Assembly (NCBI GenBank): GCA_012518155.1
Contig: JAAYTC010000290.1
Location: 1 to 10,069, forward strand
From: Bacteroidales bacterium
Lineage (GTDB): Bacteria; Bacteroidota; Bacteroidia; Bacteroidales; Dysgonomonadaceae
Direction of reading: 5' to 3'
DNA: 10,069 bases
Below the pieces are notes generated by a model. That model saw nothing but the letters and a program-made list of their open reading frames with translations. It did no database searches and was not told the DNA's origin. This document shows, in pieces, positions 4,723 to 10,069 of the stretch; position 1 is the stretch's first letter, and each line of letters opens with the position of its first letter. Position numbers and translations under genes: made by a program.

Positions 4723-7530
4723 ATGAAACGCCACACGATCCTTCTTCTATCTATCTCGGGGCTACTATTTGTCACTGGGCTAATCCTCCCTCTTTTCGGG
4801 CAGGAAAAGAACACGCAGACCTCTCACGAGAAAAAAACCATGAGCGCGGGAGAAAGGGTGACAATCAATGTGGAACAACGTCCGGTTACCGAGGTTCTCC
4901 GCCTCATCGAACAACAAACCGGATACACGTTCTCTTATAACCCCACGTTATTGAACGATTTCCTGCCTGTCACCCTCAAAGTTAAAGACGAACTGCTCAA
5001 AAAGGTACTGGAACAGCTATTCGACGAAACCGACGTGCTGCCGGTCGTCCAAGACAAATACATTATCCTGAAGAAGCGGCCGCGAAAGGTCACCATCAGT
5101 GGATTTATCCATGACGGGGAATCGCACGAATCGCTTATCGCCGCGAATGTATACGACCGCCGCTCGGGGCAGGGTGCGGTAAGCAATAACTTCGGTTTCT
5201 ACAGCCTTACCCTCTCGCCGGGAAAGGTGGAGCTGCATCCCAGCTACGTGGGGTATGCCGCCGAACATCACTCCTTCTCGGCGGCAAACGACACGGTGAT
5301 TCATTTTTTTTTACAACCCTCCCCCCGACTACAGGAGCTGGTGGTGGAGGGAGAGTTGAAAAACCCTGTGGAAAGCGTGGAAACGGGTAAGGTAAGCCTG
5401 AACACCACCATGCTCAAGGCACTTCCCTCGTTTATGAGCGAGAGCGACGTGATCAAGACGCTCCAGCAGATGCCCGGCGTGGCCGTGGGAACCGATGGTA
5501 TGGCGGGGTTGTACGTCCGGGGCGGCAACGCGGACGAGAATCTCTACCTGGTGGATGGGAACCCGCTCTACCATATCCACCACCTGCTGGGCCTCTTCTC
5601 CACGTTCAACCCGGAGGCAGTGAAAACGATGAACTTCTACAAAGGGAGCTTCCCTGCACGCTACGGGGGACGCCTCTCCTCGGTGGTGGACGTGCGGATG
5701 AACGACGGCAATATGAAAAAATTCAGTGGCACGGCATCCATCGGGTTAATCTCATCCCGAGTGAACCTTCAAGGGCCCATCGTCAAGGACAGAACATCCT
5801 ACTCGGTCTCGCTCCGGCGGACCTACCTCGACCTGATTGCCCGCCCCGCCCTCTTTTTCATCAACCGTCGGAACAAAAAAGATGATCCCAACTACTACGA
5901 CACGATGGACTTCGCCTACTACTTCTACGATTTCAACGCGAAGATAAACCATAAGTTATCGGACAAAAGCCGACTCTACCTGAGCCTATACGATGGAAAG
6001 GACAAATTCTTTTTCAACAACCAATCCCGATACGGAAACTCGTTCTATTATTACGTCGAGGGAGTGGAGCAGGTATACGATCCCTCCGAACATGGCGAGG
6101 GGAAGCATACCGGTACCGAGTCGGCCCGCATGGATATCGGGTGGGGAACCCGTATGGCATCAATGAGTTGGGCGTACGCCGTCACACCAAAGCTCTTTTC
6201 CAACGCTACACTGGTGTATAGCCGCTACCGATCGAATATCTCTCTTTCGTACGAGGACAGGGTAAACTTCACTCACAAAGATGAAACCACCGGAGAAGAG
6301 AGTTCCGGTAATGCTCACGAATTTTACAAGCCGGTTTACCACTCCGGTATGGAAGATATGGGGTATCGACTCGACTTTGACTACGCGCACAGCCATGATC
6401 ACCTGATTCGTTTCGGGACAGCGTTACTTCATCATAACTTTCGTCCCGAAGAGAGCCGCGTGGTTCAAGTGCAGGAAGAGGGGGAGCGATACCGAAATGA
6501 CACCATCACCTACGCGGACGACCGGGTGAAGGTACAGGAGCTGTCGCTTTACGCCGAGGACGAAATGCGCATAGGGCATCGGTTAAAGGCAAACATGGGA
6601 GTTCACCTTTCGAGCTTCTTCGTCGAAGGGAAAGCTTATCTCAGCGCGCAACCTCGCCTATCAGCCCGCTACCTGTTGTCGAAGGACTTCTCGTTGAAAG
6701 CTTCCTACGGGCGGATGAGCCAGTACGTGCACCTCTTGCAAGGCAGCTATTTCAATTCACCGAACGACTTGTGGGTGCCCATCACGAAAAACGTGAAGCC
6801 GCTTTCGTCACACCAGTACTCTTTTGGCGTTTACGGGAAATACCGGGGGTTTGACCTATCGGCGGAAACCTACTACAAGCGATCGTACAACCAGGTGGAA
6901 TACAAGGACGGGGCCAGTATCCTCACCGGTAACGCCCACTGGGAAGAGCGTGTCGCGCAAGGGATAGGTACCGCCTACGGGGTGGAGTTGATGGGACAAA
7001 AGAGCGTGGGCAACACCTCGGGATGGGTCGGCTACACCCTCTCCTGGGCAAACCGCCGCTTCCCAAACGGGGAAATCAACCAAGGGAAGAGCTACCCGGC
7101 CAAGTTCGACAACCGACATAAAATCAACGCCGTACTAATGCATACCTTCAACCGGAAGTTTGATCTAAGCTTGTCGTGGGTCTACGCCACCGGCAACTGG
7201 ACGACCCTCCCGATGGAGGAATACATCGACATGGACGGCAATAAGCAACACTATTACCAACAACGTAATAACTACAAGATGCCGGATTACCAGCGGCTCG
7301 ATCTCAGTTTTAATTATTACCGCCATAAGAAGAACGGGCGCACGGGCATCTGGAATTTCAGCATCTACAACCTCTACGCGCATCACAACTCGTTTTTGGT
7401 GCTGCCCGGGGAGAAGTATCTCCCTAACCCCGACACGGCGGACGGATACCCCCAAAGCAGTTACCCGGCATACCAGAGCTTCTCGTTGCTCCCCTTTATC
7501 CCTTCGTTTTCTTACACGCTAAAATTTTGA
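4723..7530 (+). CDS. TonB-dependent outer-membrane receptor with STN signalling domain (FecA-like)
   Basis: This 935-residue protein imports a substrate across the outer membrane using energy from TonB. Domains in order: signal peptide (~1-26), STN domain (~46-118, VTINVEQRPVTEVLRLIEQQ onward), a carboxypeptidase-regulatory-like domain (~122-198, VTISGFIHDGESHESLIAANV onward), plug (~205-330) and a large beta-barrel to the C-terminus, which ends in the outer-membrane signature FSYTLKF. The segment LQELVVEGE at 203-211 is a likely TonB box. The plug has VRGGNADENLYLVDGNPLY at 265-283 and FPARYGGRLSSVVDVR at 310-325, both typical. The STN domain is the periplasmic part that in FecA contacts FecR, which fits the sigma and FecR genes upstream. 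No SusD-like partner follows; a DUF4249 lipoprotein gene does. The substrate is not evident (an iron or other metal chelate, vitamin or peptide are all possible). A nine-T run lies in frame at 5304-5312. Confidence 0.95.
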   Translation: MKRHTILLLSISGLLFVTGLILPLFGQEKNTQTSHEKKTMSAGERVTINVEQRPVTEVLRLIEQQTGYTFSYNPTLLNDFLPVTLKVKDELLKKVLEQLFDETDVLPVVQDKYIILKKRPRKVTISGFIHDGESHESLIAANVYDRRSGQGAVSNNFGFYSLTLSPGKVELHPSYVGYAAEHHSFSAANDTVIHFFLQPSPRLQELVVEGELKNPVESVETGKVSLNTTMLKALPSFMSESDVIKTLQQMPGVAVGTDGMAGLYVRGGNADENLYLVDGNPLYHIHHLLGLFSTFNPEAVKTMNFYKGSFPARYGGRLSSVVDVRMNDGNMKKFSGTASIGLISSRVNLQGPIVKDRTSYSVSLRRTYLDLIARPALFFINRRNKKDDPNYYDTMDFAYYFYDFNAKINHKLSDKSRLYLSLYDGKDKFFFNNQSRYGNSFYYYVEGVEQVYDPSEHGEGKHTGTESARMDIGWGTRMASMSWAYAVTPKLFSNATLVYSRYRSNISLSYEDRVNFTHKDETTGEESSGNAHEFYKPVYHSGMEDMGYRLDFDYAHSHDHLIRFGTALLHHNFRPEESRVVQVQEEGERYRNDTITYADDRVKVQELSLYAEDEMRIGHRLKANMGVHLSSFFVEGKAYLSAQPRLSARYLLSKDFSLKASYGRMSQYVHLLQGSYFNSPNDLWVPITKNVKPLSSHQYSFGVYGKYRGFDLSAETYYKRSYNQVEYKDGASILTGNAHWEERVAQGIGTAYGVELMGQKSVGNTSGWVGYTLSWANRRFPNGEINQGKSYPAKFDNRHKINAVLMHTFNRKFDLSLSWVYATGNWTTLPMEEYIDMDGNKQHYYQQRNNYKMPDYQRLDLSFNYYRHKKNGRTGIWNFSIYNLYAHHNSFLVLPGEKYLPNPDTADGYPQSSYPAYQSFSLLPFIPSFSYTLKF

Positions 7531-7602
7531 TATGTATGTTCATCATAAATTTACAACCCTATGTATCCGGATTCACTAAAAAACCGATAAAACAGCAACC
7601 CG

Positions 7603-8733
7603 ATGATGAAATCAACATATAACAGTCGCCCCTTTCTATTGATCGCCCTCCTCCTAACCATCGCCGCTTGCGATAGGGTGATCACGCTCGACACGGGAAA
7701 TCACGTCCCGAAGATCGTAATGAACGGGATTCTATCGCCCGATTCGCTGATCGAGATAAGGGTGAGCAAAAGCTTCCTCTATACCGATACCTTCTCAAGC
7801 AGGGGGCTGATGGACCGGGCCACACTCACCCTGTTCATCGATGGGGTGGAAAAAGAGACGATGCGTAGGATACGGGTAGATACCGTGAGCAGCCGAGATC
7901 GGCTGTTCGAGTACACCGCGCTGGTAAGCGTGTACCGATCGACTATCCGTCCTAAAGTAGGCCAACGGGTGCGGGTGGAGGCAACAGCGGAAGGGCATCT
8001 TCCAGCGTGGGCGGAAACCAGTGTTCCCGTACCGCCGACCATCCGCGGTGTGGATACCGTTACCTTCTACACCACCAAGAGGATCATCCATAACGATTAT
8101 TACAACTCCTTACCGGAGAGCGGGATGTTCCAGAACCTGCGGGTCAAAATGGACGTCTCTACCGGTACGTCTGGGATAGGGCAACAGTTTCTGCTGCAAG
8201 CACGGCTCATGACCGAGGAGATAGAGGAGTACCCGAGCCTTCCGGACCGCTACCTTTTTTTATACACGGACGACGACCCGGTGTTCGAGGAGAGTTACCG
8301 GAACAGCCTGTTGGAAGAACTCATCTCGGACGGTTTTCTGGAGGGAAAGAAACACTACGATTCCGCGCTATTCTCGAATAAATTGTTTCGTGACAACCGA
8401 TACACGCTCAACTTCTCGGTAACCGATTACTATTACTTGTACACGGAGTATGAAGCGAAAGGTCAGAACGAATGGGGATATCCAATCTACGTCCCGATAA
8501 AAACAGAACGGTTTAACCCACCCATCGAAGTGCTATTCACGGCCATATCCCCGGAATTATATCCCTATTACCAGGCAGGAGAGTATAACCCCGACAGTGA
8601 TGAAGAGTCGTTCAAGCTAATCTCCGAGCCGGAGCTCACCTACAGCAACGTACACAACGGCATCGGCGTGGTCGGTGCCGTCTCATCCGCCAAAGCACGA
8701 ATCGAGGTCCCGCCACTGCCTTATGAAGAGTAA
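7603..8733 (+). CDS. DUF4249-family lipoprotein, partner of the TonB-dependent receptor
   Basis: This 376-residue protein has a lipoprotein signal peptide: basic N-terminus, hydrophobic core at ~11-19 and lipobox IAAC with Cys23. The +2 Asp would mean inner-membrane retention in E. coli, but that rule does not hold for Bacteroidota, so an outer-membrane site is likely. After the Cys the pattern is that of DUF4249: VPKIVMNGILSPDSLIEIRVSKSF at about 35-58, then beta-rich segments with VEKETMRRIR, GQRVRVEATAEGHLPAWAETSVPVPP and PPIEVLFTAISPELYPYY near the end, and VHNGIGVVGAVSSAKARIEVP close to the C-terminus. The biochemical role of the family is not settled; its genes commonly stand beside TonB-dependent receptors, as here, 72 bases downstream with no promoter or terminator seen. 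I infer a surface or periplasmic-face role in substrate capture. Two adjacent ATGs (7603 and 7606) could serve as start. Confidence 0.88.
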   Translation: MMKSTYNSRPFLLIALLLTIAACDRVITLDTGNHVPKIVMNGILSPDSLIEIRVSKSFLYTDTFSSRGLMDRATLTLFIDGVEKETMRRIRVDTVSSRDRLFEYTALVSVYRSTIRPKVGQRVRVEATAEGHLPAWAETSVPVPPTIRGVDTVTFYTTKRIIHNDYYNSLPESGMFQNLRVKMDVSTGTSGIGQQFLLQARLMTEEIEEYPSLPDRYLFLYTDDDPVFEESYRNSLLEELISDGFLEGKKHYDSALFSNKLFRDNRYTLNFSVTDYYYLYTEYEAKGQNEWGYPIYVPIKTERFNPPIEVLFTAISPELYPYYQAGEYNPDSDEESFKLISEPELTYSNVHNGIGVVGAVSSAKARIEVPPLPYEE

Positions 8734-8736
8734 TTA

Positions 8737-8787
8737 CCGTTGCTTGACACCTGTGAAGATAACTGCCATTGCTTGACCACCTGTGAA
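8737..8787. repeat. Degenerate tandem duplication of a ~20-base unit between convergent genes
   Basis: TTGCTTGACACCTGTGAA at 8740-8757 recurs as TTGCTTGACCACCTGTGAA at 8769-8787, differing by one inserted C; the bases before each (CCG and CCA) also align. The copies start 29 bases apart and fill most of the 54-base gap between the DUF4249 stop and the minus-strand gene stop. No strong hairpin with a T run is present, so this is not an obvious bidirectional terminator. Confidence 0.7.
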
Positions 8788-9381
8788 TTACTCCATAAAA
8801 TAGAGCCTTAGGTTTCCTACTATTTCATTTAGTCGCTGGATAGCAGCAACCGAGATTTTATCGGAAGCCCCTCTTTTAAAAAGCTGAGTGTATTTTTCAT
8901 CAACCATGATATCCTTTGCGGAGTACTCCGTTAAATAGAGTTCTTTAGTAGTTTCTTCCTGTCGTTCAAAAGAACTTTTCTCGACGAATTTAATATTACT
9001 CACGATCAGGTCACAAGCGTTATCATAAAATACAAATGCCAGATCGTATGTCATATACATGCCAAAGGTATGGAGCATGCCGGATTCGATATCTAAATAA
9101 TCGGTTATTCGACACACGATTGAATCAGCCGTGTTTATCAAGAAACCACCCGAGTAAGGATCCAGTTCCTGATCGAGAAAGTAGTACGTTTTAGCAAGAA
9201 GCTCCTTCTTGTCCAAGTTAGGCTCAAAACGGTACGTGAACACGACCTCGTCGTCTACAAGTTTAATGGAGTCGGTAGAAAAAGGCCTTAGTTGCGCGTG
9301 AACAGCAGTAGCAGATAGCCACACTATTAGTACGCAAAACGGGATAAAGACGCTATTTCTTTGTGATAATGGGACTGACAT
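8788..9381 (-). CDS. Secreted DUF4468-like protein of unknown function
   Basis: This 197-residue protein has a signal peptide (~1-29, core VFIPFCVLIVWLSATAVHA, cleavage near AHA-like VHA-QL). The mature part contains VVFTYRFEPNLDKKELLAKTYYFLDQEL at 46-73, DSIVCRITDYLDI at 86-98, and MYMTYDLAFVFYDNACDLIVSNIKFV at 108-133. This layout of a strand, a helix after a D/K-K-E-L motif, and paired strands resembles DUF4468, a Bacteroidota family with a TBP-like fold and no known function. The match is by pattern only. The ATG at 9381 was chosen over an in-frame one at 9438 because it gives a proper signal peptide and because a good -7 box lies at 9428-9435, leaving the longer start upstream of transcription. 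Its bases are more AT-rich than the neighbouring trpA. It follows trpA in the same direction but probably has its own promoter. Confidence 0.65.
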   Translation of the reverse strand: MSVPLSQRNSVFIPFCVLIVWLSATAVHAQLRPFSTDSIKLVDDEVVFTYRFEPNLDKKELLAKTYYFLDQELDPYSGGFLINTADSIVCRITDYLDIESGMLHTFGMYMTYDLAFVFYDNACDLIVSNIKFVEKSSFERQEETTKELYLTEYSAKDIMVDEKYTQLFKRGASDKISVAAIQRLNEIVGNLRLYFME

Positions 9382-9400
9382 GGCTATATTAATTAAAAAG

Positions 9401-9410
9401 TGAACGTTCA
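9401..9410. promoter_or_regulatory. Perfect 10-base palindrome TGAACGTTCA, candidate operator
   Basis: The sequence is its own reverse complement. It lies between the minus-strand -7 box (9428-9435) and the start codon at 9381, at about +11 to +20 of the predicted transcript. A repressor bound here could block transcription. One short palindrome in an intergenic region can also arise by chance. Confidence 0.3.
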
Positions 9411-9427
9411 ATCTTTTGGTAATGAAG

Positions 9428-9462
9428 CAAAAATACACAAATAAACCGATTCACTGCAAGAA
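9428..9462 (-). promoter_or_regulatory. Bacteroidota-type promoter for the DUF4468-like gene
   Basis: Read on the minus strand, TATTTTTG (9435 to 9428) fits the -7 consensus TAnnTTTG exactly. TTCTTG (9462 to 9457), adjoining the trpA stop codon, lies 21 bases upstream and can serve as a weak -33 box (CTTG against TTTG). Transcription would begin near 9421, about 40 bases before the chosen start codon. Confidence 0.5.
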
Positions 9463-10069
9463 TTAATACAATATTTCACGGAGTTTTGTAATCGCCGCCT
9501 CGATAGAGGGCTCGCTCCCAAGCAACGAAACGAACTTGCTGCCGATGATCGCACCCGATGCTTCTTGACAAGCCGCATCGAACGTCCCCTTGTTAGAAAT
9601 CCCGAAACCGATCAGTCTCGGATTCCTCAACTGCATGTTATTTATCCGACGGAAATAGGCCAGGTTCTCGTCGCTAAACGCATCCTTCGCACCCGTCACC
9701 GAGGCGGACGACACCATGTAAATAAACCCGTTGGTGTGCTCATCGATCATCCGCACCCGCTCTTCCGACGTTTCGGGGGTAATCAGCATGATCATATGCA
9801 GGCCATGCTTCTCGGCGATCGATTTATAGGAATCCCTATACTCCGCGAAGGGAAGGTCGGGGATGATCAGACCGTCGACTCCACACCGGGCCGCGTTCTC
9901 GCAATAACGTTCGAAACCGAACTTCAATATCGGGTTCAGGTAGCCCATCAAGACGAGGGGGATCGACACCCGCTCCCGGATTCCTTCCAACTGTTCAAAG
10001 AGAAGCTTCACGCTCATCCCGTTCTCCAAGGCACGCGTCCCTGATACCTGGATCACCGGGCCGTCGGCC
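9463..10069 (-). CDS. trpA: Tryptophan synthase alpha chain, partial (N-terminus outside window)
   Basis: TrpA cleaves indole-3-glycerol phosphate to indole and glyceraldehyde-3-phosphate and passes indole through a tunnel to TrpB, the last step of tryptophan synthesis, in the cytoplasm. About 201 residues are visible of a usual ~255-260, so roughly 55-60 N-terminal residues are missing, including the catalytic Glu of the family. The frame runs to the window edge, where ADGPVIQ contains the second catalytic acid (Asp60 in the Salmonella enzyme). Further motifs: LMGYLNPILKFG, the beta-strand end GVDGLIIPDLPFAEY, FIYMVSSASVTGAK (loop 6 region), and the phosphate-binding IGFGISNKGTF and GAIIGSKFVSLL. 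The GTG at 10054-10056 encodes the Val of PVIQ and is not a start. Other trp genes are expected upstream on the minus strand, outside the window. No clear terminator follows. Confidence 0.97.
   Translation of the reverse strand, partial: ADGPVIQVSGTRALENGMSVKLLFEQLEGIRERVSIPLVLMGYLNPILKFGFERYCENAARCGVDGLIIPDLPFAEYRDSYKSIAEKHGLHMIMLITPETSEERVRMIDEHTNGFIYMVSSASVTGAKDAFSDENLAYFRRINNMQLRNPRLIGFGISNKGTFDAACQEASGAIIGSKFVSLLGSEPSIEAAITKLREILY

Noticed and set aside
5569..5583. His cluster YHIHH in the receptor plug as a metal-binding site
   Set aside because: The second half of this segment (HLLG/HLFG-like) is a common plug motif in this receptor type, and two extra His residues are not enough to claim metal binding.
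4723..8733. Polysaccharide utilisation locus (SusC/SusD pair)
   Set aside because: The downstream lipoprotein fits DUF4249 and not SusD, and no glycoside hydrolase or lyase is in the window.
9565..10044. A 159-codon open frame on the plus strand opposite trpA
   Set aside because: It is a shadow of the clear trpA frame, Arg/His-rich with no domain.

Overview
The window looks like chromosomal DNA from a member of the Bacteroidota, probably Bacteroidales. Signs of this are an ECF sigma factor of the Bacteroides-expansion type, a FecR-like anti-sigma factor with a C-terminal DUF4974-like segment, a TonB-dependent receptor with N-terminal STN and carboxypeptidase-like domains, a DUF4249 lipoprotein, a PorW/SprE-like protein end, and promoter-like TAnnTTTG boxes with little Shine-Dalgarno use. 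Genus cannot be assigned from this sequence.

Layout. (1) Positions 1-1496, plus strand: the C-terminal end of a large protein resembling the type IX secretion lipoproteins PorW/SprE, then rdgB (house-cleaning nucleotide pyrophosphatase). (2) 1533-2591: a Gfo/Idh/MocA oxidoreductase of the YdgJ/IolW type, with its own likely promoter inside the end of rdgB. (3) 2694-8733, plus strand: a cell-surface signalling and uptake locus with an ECF sigma factor, a FecR-type anti-sigma factor, a small unrecognised eight-strand-like outer-membrane barrel, a 935-residue TonB-dependent receptor and a DUF4249 lipoprotein. (4) 8734-8787: a short region holding a degenerate duplicated ~20-base unit, lying between convergent genes. 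(5) 8788-10069, minus strand: a secreted DUF4468-like protein with its own promoter, and the 3' three-quarters of trpA (tryptophan synthase alpha), cut by the window edge.

How the genes work together. Region 3 is the main unit. By analogy with FecIRA, a substrate bound by the receptor would be sensed through its periplasmic STN domain, passed to the FecR-like membrane protein, and would release or activate the sigma factor, which would raise expression of the fecR-barrel-receptor-DUF4249 operon. The DUF4249 lipoprotein is the likely outer-membrane partner of the receptor. There is no SusD-like gene in the window, so a classical glycan (Sus) system is not indicated, and the substrate cannot be named from sequence. 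The unusual element is the small barrel gene placed between the anti-sigma and receptor genes.

No stretch longer than 300 bases lacks a gene. No tRNA, rRNA, CRISPR array, insertion sequence or strong rho-independent terminator was found.
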